From assembly GCA_000981645.1 (NCBI GenBank), contig LAQC01000003.1, positions 69,104 through 128,255 of the forward strand: 59,152 nt of DNA, given 5' to 3'. A program made the position numbers and the translations under genes. Positions within the stretch are counted from its first letter, which is position 1. Each line of letters begins with the position of its first letter. This document shows positions 26,997 to 36,181 of this stretch, piece by piece. The notes beneath the pieces were generated by a model. That model was not told the origin of the DNA, did no database searches, and worked only from the letters and a program-made list of their open reading frames with translations. Source of the stretch: Cryomorphaceae bacterium ASP10-05a (GTDB taxonomy: Bacteria > Bacteroidota > Bacteroidia > Flavobacteriales_D > Sanyastnellaceae).

Positions 26997-27896
26997 TTAG
27001 AATAAGCTGCCCTGCTCTTGAATCATAGAGGGCACTTTTACCGATATTCCTGTTTTTTCTTCAAGTAGTTTCCCAAATAGGATACACGTTTCTGGAGTTT
27101 TAATGCTGTTGAATTGATGCATCCAAATGTGAACGTGGTTAAGTCCGTTTTCCATCCAGTACTGGATTCGATCAGCCCATTGGGTAAGCCTAACTTCATC
27201 TGATGGATCTAGGTCATACCCGCCAAATCTCAAGATGAGAGTATCGGAGGTCATTCTCATGTGAAGAGCATCTCTCCTTCCCGCAGTAGCCGAGATGACA
27301 GCTGAAATGTTTCTCTCCTCTATAAGAGTCCAAACTTTTTCAGCTTCGCTATTTCCAGTAAACCACTCAGGATGTCTAAATTCGATGGCTAGGCTAAAGT
27401 CCTCGGGGATGGTTTTTAAATAGTCTACTAATCGGTCGGCATATTTAGGCGAGTAATCCGGGCGCAGCTGAATAAAGCTAGGGCCCAGTTTTTCTTCAAA
27501 GTGAGAAATAGCCAAGAGAAACTCATCAGTTAACCCTTCTGAATTAAGGAACCGTCTATAGTGAGTAATGAGGTTCGGAAACTTCGGGCAAAATAGAAAC
27601 TCTTCACTGCTGAAATTCTTCCACTTGGAAATTATTTCTGGACCATGAATTTTATAATGAGTCGCGTTAAGCTCAATGGTATTGAATTGCTTGCAGTATT
27701 CTACCCCCATTTGGTCAGCTTTCGTCTTGGCTGGAAAAATTTTCCCTTTCCACTTCGGGATGTTCCACATGGTTCCGCCGAGGTAGATTTTTTTCTCTTC
27801 TAGGCGTTGCAACGCGAGGTTACTTAAAGTATGCGGATGGTCGGGAGGGAGAATAAATTCTATTCCTGAAAGGTCTTCTAGTTTTCCGAATTTCAT
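26997..27896 (-). CDS. DUF72 family protein
   Basis: 299 residues. DUF72 (YecE-like) TIM-barrel pattern: GGTMWNIPKWKGKIFP, FNTIELNATHYKIH, FCPKFPNLITHYRR, LGPSFIQLRPDYSP, AIEFRHPEWF and MRMTSDTLILRFGG. The biochemical function is not firmly known. Related proteins often occur near sugar or DNA-repair genes. It appears monocistronic, convergent with secA, and is followed upstream by a long intergenic region. Confidence 0.88.
   Translation of the reverse strand: MKFGKLEDLSGIEFILPPDHPHTLSNLALQRLEEKKIYLGGTMWNIPKWKGKIFPAKTKADQMGVEYCKQFNTIELNATHYKIHGPEIISKWKNFSSEEFLFCPKFPNLITHYRRFLNSEGLTDEFLLAISHFEEKLGPSFIQLRPDYSPKYADRLVDYLKTIPEDFSLAIEFRHPEWFTGNSEAEKVWTLIEERNISAVISATAGRRDALHMRMTSDTLILRFGGYDLDPSDEVRLTQWADRIQYWMENGLNHVHIWMHQFNSIKTPETCILFGKLLEEKTGISVKVPSMIQEQGSLF
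27804..27815. repeat. Full GCGTTGCAACGC palindrome in the DUF72 gene
   Basis: The complete 12-base palindrome. The coding strand reads GCG TTG CAA CGC, Ala-Leu-Gln-Arg. Confidence 0.75.
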
Positions 27897-28462
27897 GGTT
27901 CCGCGAATCTAGATAAAAACTCACTACTCCGTTTGTTCAGTGCAGAGCTATTCTGCCCCGCTTTTATCATTAATACCTTGGCATTTTCTCCTTGGCCTTT
28001 AAAGTTTCGTGCCTAGGAAAGAATACAGCGACTTCTTTAACGAATAGATTATTCCACTATTTGGTAGGGTTTGTATTCCTGATAAAAACTCCCAATTTTG
28101 GGAAGTAATTGTTAAGCCTGCATCATTTAGTTTCTAACATTTTAACTATAAGCGCTTTGTGATTTAAAATATTCATTTAGAGGAACGTTGAAACAATTCT
28201 TTTTAGAGAAAAAAATACTTTTTTACTTTTTACTGTAACATTCTTTTTTCCATACACGTATTACCCCTTGTAAGTTCTCATGTAGAGATATTAGATAGTT
28301 TAATTGTTTTCATTTATTTACCATCAAGGGCCACTCATCGGAGTAGCCCTTGATATTTTAAACTAGTTTGGTTTTATTATTTCGGGACACTATTTTCTAA
28401 GGAGTCCCCATATTTGCGTTGAAAATCACAAAGACAACTTAGTCTTTCAAATTTATTTTAAT
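27897..28462. other. 566-base intergenic region with an orphan hairpin
   Basis: Apart from the hairpin at 28324-28353 I find no gene. A near -7 box (CATATTTG) lies about 50 bases before the redoxin start at 28463. The rest is AT-rich with no obvious repeat. A small RNA ending at the hairpin is possible but not shown. Confidence 0.4.
28324..28360 (+). terminator. Orphan terminator-like hairpin
   Basis: TCAAGGGC (28324-28331) pairs with GCCCTTGA (28346-28353), and ACTC with GAGT inside it, with one mismatch and a 4-base loop. TATTTTA follows on the plus strand. No annotated gene ends upstream on this strand within 1.4 kb, so it may end an unknown transcript. Confidence 0.5.
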
Positions 28463-29080
28463 ATGAAAACAGTATTGTTAGCGTTATCGTTATTGGCCTC
28501 TGCGGCATTTTCGGTAGATGTAAATGAAGTTTTAGAGATCGGAAAAAAAGCCCCTATGCCTGATCATAAAATGATGGACGTATCAGGAAAAACACTTTCG
28601 TTAGATGACATTAAGGAGGAAAATGGATTGTTGGTAGTATTCTCTTGTAACACTTGTCCATTTGTAGTTGGAGGAAGAGGAGAGGGTTGGGAAGGAAGAT
28701 ATAATGAGGTGTATGACCAGTGTAAGGAGCTAAGGATAGGAATGGTGCTAGTTAACTCTAATGAAGCTAAAAGAGATGGTGACGACAGCTTGGAGAAGAT
28801 GAGAACTCATGCAAAACAGGAAGGATATAGAAGCTATTATGTGGTAGATGAAAAGTCTGCCCTAGCAGATGCTTTCGGAGCCAGAACGACACCACATATT
28901 TATATGTTCAATAATAATATGGAGCTGGCTTATAAAGGAGCTATAGATGATAATGTGGATTCTTCTGCTGAAGTGAAGGAGCCTTGGTTAAGTAATGCCA
29001 TTACTAATTTAGCTGCAGGAAAGAAAATTGATCCTAATTCTACGAAGAACTTAGGTTGTAGTATTAAAAGAGTAAAATAA
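28463..29080 (+). CDS. Exported redoxin (thioredoxin-like, AhpC/TSA superfamily)
   Basis: 205 residues. Signal peptide about 1-17, then a peroxiredoxin/redoxin fold: IGKKAPMPDHKMMDVSGK, the strand LLVVFSCNTCPFV with Cys62-x-x-Cys65, NSNEAKRDGDDSLEKM, and ARTTPHIYMFN with the cis-Pro loop. The CNTCPF motif is typical of a redoxin subfamily often annotated as a thiol-disulfide or alkyl-hydroperoxide family protein in Bacteroidota. The partner and substrate are unknown. It is a single gene with its own terminator. Confidence 0.85.
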   Translation: MKTVLLALSLLASAAFSVDVNEVLEIGKKAPMPDHKMMDVSGKTLSLDDIKEENGLLVVFSCNTCPFVVGGRGEGWEGRYNEVYDQCKELRIGMVLVNSNEAKRDGDDSLEKMRTHAKQEGYRSYYVVDEKSALADAFGARTTPHIYMFNNNMELAYKGAIDDNVDSSAEVKEPWLSNAITNLAAGKKIDPNSTKNLGCSIKRVK

Positions 29081-29101
29081 TAACTCAAAAATAGGGGGAA
29101 T

Positions 29102-29133
29102 AAAAAAGGCGACCACTACTGGTCGCCTTTTTT
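29102..29133. terminator. Bidirectional terminator between redoxin gene and queA
   Basis: Perfect 8-bp GC-rich stem GGCGACCA (29108-29115) / TGGTCGCC (29120-29127), with six A before and six T after. It serves both convergent genes. Confidence 0.92.
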
Positions 29134-29149
29134 GTGAAAATGTTTTTAT

Positions 29150-30199
29150 TTAGATCACTAACATAGCGTCTCCATAAGCAAAGAATCTGTATTCTTCTTT
29201 TATCGCCTCTTGGTAAGCTTCCATAGTTAAGTCATAACCAGCAAACGCTGCTACAAGCATCATTAGTGGGCTTTGTTCAGTGTGAAGGTTAGTCACTAAG
29301 CTATCAGCAATTTTAAAATCGTAAGGAGGGAATATAAATTTATTAGACCATCCTGAATAAGGTTTAAGCTGGTCATAAGTGCTCACGCTAGTTTCTAAAG
29401 ACCTCATAGTAGTGGCTCCTATAGCACATATTCTTTTCTTTTTCTCCATTACAGCATTTACTCTTTCAGCAGTTATTAGAGGAATCTCCAATTGTTCGCT
29501 ATCCATTTTGTGCTTGGTAAGGTCTTCTACTTCTACTGCTCTAGATGTTCCGAGTCCTATATGCATAGTAAGCTCAGAGAAGTCAATTCCTTTTATCTCT
29601 AAACGCTTCATTAATTGCTTACTGAAGTGTAATCCAGAAGTAGGAGCTACTACAGCACCTTCTTGTGAGCCATAAATCGTTTGAAACCTCTCTTCATCTT
29701 CTGGCTCTACGGGTCTGTCTATGTATTTAGGAAGAGGTGTTTCTCCTAATAAAGCTATAGTAGCTTTAAACTCGTCATGTGTGCCATCAAAAAGGAACCT
29801 TAAAGTTCTTCCTCTAGAAGTCGTGTTATCTATAACCTCCGCTACTAGCTCATCGTTTTCTCCGAAGTAAAGCTTATTTCCAATTCTAATTTTTCTAGCG
29901 GGATCCACTAAAACGTCCCATAATAAACTTTCTCTATTTAGTTCTCTTAATAGAAAAACTTCTATCACCGCTCCAGTCTTTTCTTTGTTTCCGTACATAC
30001 GAGCAGGAAATACTTTAGTGTTATTAAGCACCATCATGTCTCCATCTTCGAAATAGTCTATAAGCTGATGAAAGTGTTTATGCTCTATTTTTCCAGAATC
30101 CTTATGTACAACCATTAACCGAGACTCATCACGGTTTTCCGTTGGACGCTGAGCTATTAATTTTTCTGGAACTTCTAATTTAAACTGAGATAATTTCAT
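29150..30199 (-). CDS. queA: tRNA preQ1(34) S-adenosylmethionine ribosyltransferase-isomerase
   Basis: 349 residues. QueA pattern: [80 protein letters not shown] and [18 protein letters not shown]. The enzyme transfers and isomerises the ribose of SAM onto preQ1 in tRNA to give epoxyqueuosine. It lies 83 bases downstream of truB on the same strand, so two tRNA-modification genes may be co-transcribed. No other queuosine gene is in the window. Confidence 0.95.
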   Translation of the reverse strand: MKLSQFKLEVPEKLIAQRPTENRDESRLMVVHKDSGKIEHKHFHQLIDYFEDGDMMVLNNTKVFPARMYGNKEKTGAVIEVFLLRELNRESLLWDVLVDPARKIRIGNKLYFGENDELVAEVIDNTTSRGRTLRFLFDGTHDEFKATIALLGETPLPKYIDRPVEPEDEERFQTIYGSQEGAVVAPTSGLHFSKQLMKRLEIKGIDFSELTMHIGLGTSRAVEVEDLTKHKMDSEQLEIPLITAERVNAVMEKKKRICAIGATTMRSLETSVSTYDQLKPYSGWSNKFIFPPYDFKIADSLVTNLHTEQSPLMMLVAAFAGYDLTMEAYQEAIKEEYRFFAYGDAMLVI

Positions 30200-30282
30200 G
30201 CTTGATAAAGAACTTTTTGGTGAAAATTTTTAAGACCGGCAAAAGTAGAAAAAATAAGATGGATAGCCTAATTATATCTACT

Positions 30283-30990
30283 CTATAGAGCATTCAACGT
30301 GTCTATGAACGAATCAGGAGTAAGAGCGGTACGGACACTGAAATGGCCGATAGACTCCCTCCTTAAAACGGTAAGGTGTCCACCATTATCAAGTTCTAAC
30401 CCCAAGTCTCTGGCTAAAGAACGAATATAAGTTCCTTTACTGCAGGTGATATTGAACTCTACATCTGGAATATTTGGGCTTTTAGTGTCAAACGTTTTTA
30501 CTTGAACTTTCCTTGATTTTAATTCGACCTCTTTCCCAGCTCTAGCTAGTTTGTACGCTCTTTTTCCATCCACTTTCTTCGCGCTGAAAATAGGAGGGAT
30601 CTGGTCTAGCTCACCGGTTAGAGTTTTTGCGGCCAACAGAATTTTGTCTGGTGTTAAATCGTCTGTTTTGAATTCCTGATCCACTTCAGTTTCTAAATCA
30701 TAACTAGGTGTAGTAGACCCTAGTTTTATAGTCCCACTGTATTCTTTTTCTAACCCCATCAATTCATCTACTTTCTTAGTGAATTTTCCTGTGGCTATAA
30801 TGAGCAGTCCTGTAGCTAAAGGGTCTAAGGTGCCTGCGTGACCTACTTTGATCTTCTTGATTTGAAGTTTTTGACAAATATTATATCGGATTTTTTTAAC
30901 TACATCAAATGATGTCCATCCATAAGGTTTGTCTATTAATATCAATTGTCCGTCTAGAAACTCTAGAGTCTCTCCATTCCAATGGTTCAT
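30283..30990 (-). CDS. truB: tRNA pseudouridine(55) synthase TruB
   Basis: 235 residues. Catalytic Asp56 lies in KVGHAGTLDPLATGLL. Upstream is DKPYGWTSFDVVKKIR, and further on are YSGTIKLGSTTPSYD, QIPPIFSAKKVDGKRAYKLARAG and CSKGTYIRSLARDLG. The C-terminal PUA-like domain of E. coli TruB is missing, as usual in the short Bacteroidota form. It makes pseudouridine 55 in the T-loop of tRNA. It is upstream of queA on the same strand and divergent from the prenyl synthase gene. Confidence 0.95.
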   Translation of the reverse strand: MNHWNGETLEFLDGQLILIDKPYGWTSFDVVKKIRYNICQKLQIKKIKVGHAGTLDPLATGLLIIATGKFTKKVDELMGLEKEYSGTIKLGSTTPSYDLETEVDQEFKTDDLTPDKILLAAKTLTGELDQIPPIFSAKKVDGKRAYKLARAGKEVELKSRKVQVKTFDTKSPNIPDVEFNITCSKGTYIRSLARDLGLELDNGGHLTVLRRESIGHFSVRTALTPDSFIDTLNAL

Positions 30991-31154
30991 TTTTCTACTG
31001 CTATAAATTCAGAGGTTCCAAAAGTAATAATCCTACCGTTTAACTAAGGATAAAGTGCGATTCCTTTTTTAGTAAAACAACGCTCGGAATATGGATATAT
31101 AACGTAAATATAAAAATGACATTTTATTCAGAGCGATTATCATGTGCTAGTAGT

Positions 31155-31162
31155 TACATTTG
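31155..31162 (+). promoter_or_regulatory. -7 box of the polyprenyl synthase gene (TACATTTG)
   Basis: A perfect TAnnTTTG ending 10 bases before the ATG at 31172, so the message is nearly leaderless. Confidence 0.6.
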
Positions 31163-31171
31163 CCATCCTGA

Positions 31172-32146
31172 ATGCAGTCAGTAGCTGACATAAAAGCACC
31201 TATTTCTAATGAGCTCAAAATCTTTGAGTCTCATTTTAAGAACTCGCTTAAAAGTGAGGTTTCTCTTTTAGATAAGATTACGCACTATATTATTAAACGG
31301 AAGGGGAAACAAATGAGACCTATGTTCGTCTTCCTTTGTGCCAAGCTTAACGGAGAAATAAATGATGATACATATACGGCTGCCAGTTTAATAGAACTTC
31401 TTCATACAGCTACTTTAGTCCATGATGACGTGGTAGATGATGCCAGTCACCGAAGAGGGTTTTTTAGTTTAAACGCACTCTGGAAAAATAAAATAGCAGT
31501 TTTAGTTGGGGATTATCTTTTAAGCAGAGGTCTTTTACTTTCCGTAGAAAAAGGCCAGTTTAAGCTCTTAGGTATAGTTTCGAAAGCGGTCCAGGAGATG
31601 AGTGAAGGAGAGCTTCTGCAAATGGAAAAAGCTAGGAAGTTAGATATAGATGAAGAGCAGTATTTTAAAATTATTAGGCAAAAGACGGCATCTTTAATTG
31701 GTGCATGCTGCGCTGCTGGTTCAGCCTCGGTTAACGTAGGTTTGGAAAAGCAAAACGAGATGCATTCCTTTGGTGAATTGGTGGGGATGGCTTTTCAAAT
31801 AAAAGATGATTTGTTCGATTATCAGCTAATGAATAAAACGGGTAAGCCGACTGGAATAGACATCAAGGAACGGAAAATGACGCTCCCTCTGATTTATGCC
31901 TTGAATCATGCAGAGAGAAGTAAGAGAAAGTGGTTAGTGAACTCAGTGCGTAAGCACAACGAAAATAAAACTAGGGTAAAGGAGGTGATGGAATATGTAA
32001 GAGGTAGTGGAGGAATCGAGTATGCTACTGATAAAATGAATGAGTACGCTCAGTCAGCATTGAAATTATTAGAAAATTTTAGCCCATCTCCTTCTAGAGA
32101 TTCTCTAGCCGCTCTCGTAAATTACACTATATTAAGAGAAAAATAA
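31172..32146 (+). CDS. Polyprenyl diphosphate synthase
   Basis: 324 residues. Trans-prenyltransferase with the first Asp-rich motif HDDVVDDASHRRG (Asp85-Asp90), the second FQIKDDLFDY, and GKQMRPMFVFL before them. It builds the long isoprenoid tail of quinones from isopentenyl diphosphate. The chain length cannot be read reliably. The bulky residues before the first motif (LIELLHTATLV) fit a long-chain enzyme such as octaprenyl or solanesyl synthase (IspB). The stop TAA overlaps the lipoprotein start by one base. Confidence 0.9.
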   Translation: MQSVADIKAPISNELKIFESHFKNSLKSEVSLLDKITHYIIKRKGKQMRPMFVFLCAKLNGEINDDTYTAASLIELLHTATLVHDDVVDDASHRRGFFSLNALWKNKIAVLVGDYLLSRGLLLSVEKGQFKLLGIVSKAVQEMSEGELLQMEKARKLDIDEEQYFKIIRQKTASLIGACCAAGSASVNVGLEKQNEMHSFGELVGMAFQIKDDLFDYQLMNKTGKPTGIDIKERKMTLPLIYALNHAERSKRKWLVNSVRKHNENKTRVKEVMEYVRGSGGIEYATDKMNEYAQSALKLLENFSPSPSRDSLAALVNYTILREK

Positions 32147-32652
32147 TGAGATTTTTGCCATCGTTCTTTAGTCTAATTGTTCTTTTTTGTTACACCTCAT
32201 GTGGACAGAAGGAAGGTGAATTTATAGCTGATAAGCATCCAAGTGGCTCTGCAAAAAAAGTTATCGAGTTTAAAGGGGACTCTACTCATCTAGTAAGAAT
32301 GGTTGAGTTTTTTGAAGCCGGGGATACATCCAGAGTAGCATATTATGAGGAGGATGGAAAAACATTAAGGGCAGAAATTATATACTATCCCAATAAAGAA
32401 ATAAAACAATCTGGTCAGTACAATTACGGCCAACGTTATGGCGTTTGGAAAGCGTTTTTCCCCTCAGGGCAGCTACAGAGCATTAGAAATTATAATGAAG
32501 CGGGTAGAGAAGAGGGCTTATCTAATGTTTACAAGCTAGAAGGAGGATATTACTATCTTTTTATCTCTGGGTATTTCAGTAATGGAGAAAAAAGAGGCGC
32601 ATGGAAGTTCTTCAACAGAAATGGGGATGTGATAAAAGCCACTAACAACTAA
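32146..32652 (+). CDS. Lipoprotein with MORN/YwqK-like repeats
   Basis: 168 residues. Signal peptide ending in a lipobox at Cys19 (CYTSC). The mature part holds repeats of the YwqK/MORN type: NKEIKQSGQYNYGQRYGVWKAFFPSGQLQSIRNYNEAGREEG and ISGYFSNGEKRGAWKFFNRNGDV. Such repeats are strand-rich and often occur in surface lipoproteins of Bacteroidota. Their job is unknown. The start overlaps the prenyl-synthase stop, so the genes are translationally coupled. Confidence 0.8.
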   Translation: MRFLPSFFSLIVLFCYTSCGQKEGEFIADKHPSGSAKKVIEFKGDSTHLVRMVEFFEAGDTSRVAYYEEDGKTLRAEIIYYPNKEIKQSGQYNYGQRYGVWKAFFPSGQLQSIRNYNEAGREEGLSNVYKLEGGYYYLFISGYFSNGEKRGAWKFFNRNGDVIKATNN

Positions 32653-32768
32653 GATTCAAAAGGACGCTGTTTACAATATCTTGTTTAAAACTACCGTTCT
32701 AAGAGCGCTTATTTCCTGCGGGAGTCTCTAAATTTACTTAGCTATTTTACAAACTATAGTAGTCTTTC

Positions 32769-33710
32769 ATGAATGATTTTGTTTTAAAAAAACCAGCTAT
32801 TTTTAGTGTTATTGCGTTTCTATTTATTTCGTTTCAATTATTTGGGAACGAGAGAATAACGAGATCTGATTACATCCAGAAGTGGAAAGATGTTGCTATC
32901 CAAAACATGCAGGAATTCAATATTCCAGCCAGTATTACCTTAGCTCAAGCTATTCTTGAAAGTGGTGACGGAAACTCTGATTTAGCCAAAGCATCAAACA
33001 ACCATTTCGGTATTAAATGTCATGACTGGAAAGGAGAGCGAGTGTATTATGATGACGATAAAAAAGGAGAATGCTTCAGGAAGTACAAGAATGCGAGTGA
33101 GTCATTTGATGATCATAGCCAATTTTTAAAAAGAAAAAGATATGCTTCGCTTTTCGAATTAGATATTAAAAATTACAAAGGGTGGGCCAAAGGATTAAAA
33201 AAATGTGGTTACGCTACCAACCCTGCTTATGCTAAACTTCTAATAGGAATAATAGAGAAAAACGAATTACACAAGTATGATGAGGAATCTGTCGAGGGAC
33301 AAGCAGAAGAAATTAAGGCCAAACCTCGCAGTAAAAATGGAAAAAAAATACCTTCCAGTATTCTGCTTTCGGCTTCTAGAAAAGTAGACGTAAGTGAGAA
33401 TAGAATAAAATTCACCTTAGCCAAAGAAGGTGATACAGCCGAGAAAATTGCTGTTGAATTGGGTCTGCCAGTTTGGACGCTAAGAAAGTACAATGACTTA
33501 TCTCAGAACACCGCTTTGTCTGAAGGGGAATTGATTTATCTGCAGCCTAAGAGGTCTAAGTCTACCCAAGCTGAACATACTGTTCAAGCAGAAGAGTCTA
33601 TGAGAAGTATTTCTCAAAGGTTTGGCATAAGGTTAAAGAGGTTGTATAGAAAGAATGGAATTACAGTCGGTTCCGAATTGAAGCCAGGCACGACCCTCAT
33701 TCTTCGATAG
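32769..33710 (+). CDS. Peptidoglycan glucosaminidase (GH73) with two LysM domains
   Basis: 313 residues. Hydrophobic signal segment about 10-26. A GH73-type glucosaminidase domain (about 32-170) has the catalytic Glu64 in SITLAQAILESGDG, SNNHFGIKCHDWKG and FRKYKNASESFDDHS. Two LysM modules follow (about 212-260 and 268-313), which bind peptidoglycan. It likely cleaves N-acetylglucosaminyl bonds in the cell wall during growth or division. It has its own transcription unit 117 bases after the lipoprotein gene. Confidence 0.9.
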   Translation: MNDFVLKKPAIFSVIAFLFISFQLFGNERITRSDYIQKWKDVAIQNMQEFNIPASITLAQAILESGDGNSDLAKASNNHFGIKCHDWKGERVYYDDDKKGECFRKYKNASESFDDHSQFLKRKRYASLFELDIKNYKGWAKGLKKCGYATNPAYAKLLIGIIEKNELHKYDEESVEGQAEEIKAKPRSKNGKKIPSSILLSASRKVDVSENRIKFTLAKEGDTAEKIAVELGLPVWTLRKYNDLSQNTALSEGELIYLQPKRSKSTQAEHTVQAEESMRSISQRFGIRLKRLYRKNGITVGSELKPGTTLILR

Positions 33711-33789
33711 TCTAACGAATTAAATTCAGTAAGGCGAGATTAAAAAGAGAGCCAGAGTAAGAATCAGACAAAACCTCACGTCAATCCGT

Positions 33790-33797
33790 TACCTTTG
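33790..33797 (+). promoter_or_regulatory. -7 box of the hmgA-hppD operon (TACCTTTG)
   Basis: A perfect TAnnTTTG ending 19 bases before the hmgA ATG, consistent with a leader of about 14 bases. Confidence 0.65.
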
Positions 33798-33815
33798 AAT
33801 TAAACTTGTTTTATA

Positions 33816-34970
33816 ATGCCATTTTATCAAAAGTTAGGCGAGATACCGTCTAAAAGACATACAATATTTAAAAGCGAGAAAGATGAATTTTACTATGAGC
33901 AGCTTTTTGGTACAGAAGGCTTTCACGGAATGTCATCTCTTTTATACCATACACACCGTCCTACGCAGATAAAATCTGTAGGAAAAGCAGTATCAGTTGA
34001 GCCTATAGCGGCTGTAGATAAGCACATTACACCTAGAATGTTAAAAGGATTTCAGGTCAATCCGGAAAATGATTATCTAGAAAGCAGAAAAGTAATGATG
34101 TTTAATAATGACCTTCATATTTCAGTGGCGGCACCATTAAAAGGAAATGAGGACTACTTCTATAAAAATGCAGATGCAGACGAAGTCATTTTCATCCATG
34201 AGGGAACCGGTAAGCTTAGAACGCTTTTAGGAAATATTTCATTCGGACCTGGAGACTATCTGGTTGTTCCTAGAGGAATAATTTATCAGATCAGATTTGA
34301 TACAGAAAAGAACAGGCTATTCATAGTAGATTCATTTAGCCCTATTGTTACGCCCAAGAGATACCGAAATGAATTTGGCCAGTTATTAGAACATTCGCCT
34401 TACTGCGAGCGAGATATTAGAATTCCCGATGAACTAGAAACCCATGATGAAAAAGGAGAGTTTACCATTAAAATAAAAAAACAAGGAATGCTTCACAGCG
34501 TGGTCTATGCAAGCCATCCTTTTGATGTTGTTGGTTGGGATGGCTATAACTATCCTTATGCCTTCTCAATCCATAATTTTGAACCTATAACAGGTAGGGT
34601 TCATCAGCCACCACCAGTGCACCAGACTTTCGAAGCGCATAACTTTGTGATCTGCTCGTTTTGTCCAAGGTTATATGATTACCATCCACAAGCAGTTCCT
34701 GCACCCTATAACCATAGTAATATAGATTCGGATGAGGTGCTGTATTATGTCGATGGCGACTTTATGAGTAGAAAGCATGTAGAGAGGGGGTTTATGTCCC
34801 TTCATCCAGGAGGCATTCCTCATGGTCCACACCCCGGAACCATGGAGAAAAGTATAGGACAAAAAGAAACTAAGGAGTTGGCAGTAATGGTAGATACATT
34901 CAAACCGCTAAAATTAACAGCAGAGGCTATGAATATAGATGACGGCAGCTATGTTACCTCTTGGGTGTAA
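33816..34970 (+). CDS. hmgA: Homogentisate 1,2-dioxygenase
   Basis: 384 residues. Cupin-fold Fe(II) dioxygenase: the N-terminal GEIPSKRHTIFKS, ADEVIFIHEGTGKLRTLLG, FGPGDYLVVPRGIIYQI, VVGWDGYNYPYAFSIHNFEPITGRVHQPPPVHQTF with the Fe-binding His/Glu region, and SLHPGGIPHGPHPG near the C-terminus. It opens the ring of homogentisate to maleylacetoacetate in tyrosine breakdown. hppD follows after 18 bases. The next enzymes of the path (isomerase, hydrolase) are not in the window. Confidence 0.95.
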   Translation: MPFYQKLGEIPSKRHTIFKSEKDEFYYEQLFGTEGFHGMSSLLYHTHRPTQIKSVGKAVSVEPIAAVDKHITPRMLKGFQVNPENDYLESRKVMMFNNDLHISVAAPLKGNEDYFYKNADADEVIFIHEGTGKLRTLLGNISFGPGDYLVVPRGIIYQIRFDTEKNRLFIVDSFSPIVTPKRYRNEFGQLLEHSPYCERDIRIPDELETHDEKGEFTIKIKKQGMLHSVVYASHPFDVVGWDGYNYPYAFSIHNFEPITGRVHQPPPVHQTFEAHNFVICSFCPRLYDYHPQAVPAPYNHSNIDSDEVLYYVDGDFMSRKHVERGFMSLHPGGIPHGPHPGTMEKSIGQKETKELAVMVDTFKPLKLTAEAMNIDDGSYVTSWV

Positions 34971-34988
34971 TTATTTAAATTAGATAAA

Positions 34989-36128
34989 ATGAAAAAAGAC
35001 GACACATCTTTGGAATTAGAGAAAATAGTTCCACAAGCAGAAGATTTTTTACCTCTTTTAGGAACTGATTATATCGAGCTATATGTTGGTAATGCTAAGC
35101 AAGCAGCTCATTATTATCAAACTGCTTTTGGGTTTCAGCCCTTAGCATATGCCGGTTTAGAAACAGGGATGGCAGATAGAGCCAGTTACGTGCTGCGTCA
35201 AGAAAAAATCACCATTGTGCTTACTAGCCCTTTAAATAGCGACAGTCCTATTAACGAGCACATAAAGAACCATGGAGATGGAGTAAAAGTAGTAGCGATA
35301 TGGGTTGATGATGCTGCCAAATCTTGGGAGGAGACCACCAGTAGAGGAGGAGCATCTTGCTTAGAGCCCGAAGAAATAAATGATGCTCATGGAGTAGTAA
35401 AGCGCTCGGGAATTCATACATACGGAGAAACACTTCATTACTTTATCGAAAGAAAAAATTATTCAGGAGTATTTTTGCCAGGGTATGTTGAATGGAACCC
35501 TGCTTATAAGCCAGCCAGTGTAGGACTGAAATTTGTAGACCACATAGTAGGAAATGTGGGGTGGAATGAAATGAATAAATGGTGTGAATTTTACGCCAAA
35601 GTGATGGGTTTTGCACAGTTAGTCTCATTTGATGATAAAGACATTTCCACAGAGTATACTGCCCTTATGAGTAAGGTGATGAGTAATGGAAATGGGAGAA
35701 TTAAATTCCCTATAAACGAGCCAGCAGAAGGAAGGAAAAAATCACAAATAGAAGAATATATAGACTTCTATAATGGAGCAGGAGTTCAGCATATCGCACT
35801 ATCTACGGATAATATTATAGAGACAGTAAAAGCGTTGCAATCCAGAGGAGTGGAATTCCTAATTGTTCCAGCTATATATTATGATACAGTACTAGACCGA
35901 GTAGGTGAGATAGATGAGGATCTAGAACCACTCAAAGAGCTTGGGATATTAATAGACAGAGATGACGAAGGCTACCTTCTTCAAATTTTCACTAAGCCAA
36001 TTCTAGATAGACCTACGATGTTCTTTGAAATCATTCAAAGAAAAGGCGCGCAATCTTTTGGAAAAGGTAACTTTAAAGCTCTTTTTGAGGCTATTGAGAG
36101 AGAACAAGGGCTGAGGGGAACTTTGTAG
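34989..36128 (+). CDS. hppD: 4-hydroxyphenylpyruvate dioxygenase
   Basis: 379 residues with two VOC-type halves. The C-terminal one carries the Fe(II) ligands: His in GLKFVDHIVGNV, His in GAGVQHIALSTDN, and Glu in MFFEIIQRKG near residue 364. It converts 4-hydroxyphenylpyruvate to homogentisate, feeding the hmgA product. Both genes form a small operon under one -7 box. Together they degrade tyrosine via homogentisate. Confidence 0.95.
   Translation: MKKDDTSLELEKIVPQAEDFLPLLGTDYIELYVGNAKQAAHYYQTAFGFQPLAYAGLETGMADRASYVLRQEKITIVLTSPLNSDSPINEHIKNHGDGVKVVAIWVDDAAKSWEETTSRGGASCLEPEEINDAHGVVKRSGIHTYGETLHYFIERKNYSGVFLPGYVEWNPAYKPASVGLKFVDHIVGNVGWNEMNKWCEFYAKVMGFAQLVSFDDKDISTEYTALMSKVMSNGNGRIKFPINEPAEGRKKSQIEEYIDFYNGAGVQHIALSTDNIIETVKALQSRGVEFLIVPAIYYDTVLDRVGEIDEDLEPLKELGILIDRDDEGYLLQIFTKPILDRPTMFFEIIQRKGAQSFGKGNFKALFEAIEREQGLRGTL
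35832..35840. repeat. GCGTTGCAA motif copy in hppD
   Basis: Reads GCG TTG CAA, Ala-Leu-Gln, in the sequence TVKALQSRG. Confidence 0.7.
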
Positions 36129-36181
36129 TGATTACTTCGTATACCTAGCAGGAATTCGATTATTTAACTAGCTTAACACGA

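Noticed and set aside
28409-28417. Further copy of the iterated word (GCGTTGAAA)
   Set aside because: Only six bases match; I counted only copies with the full nine bases.
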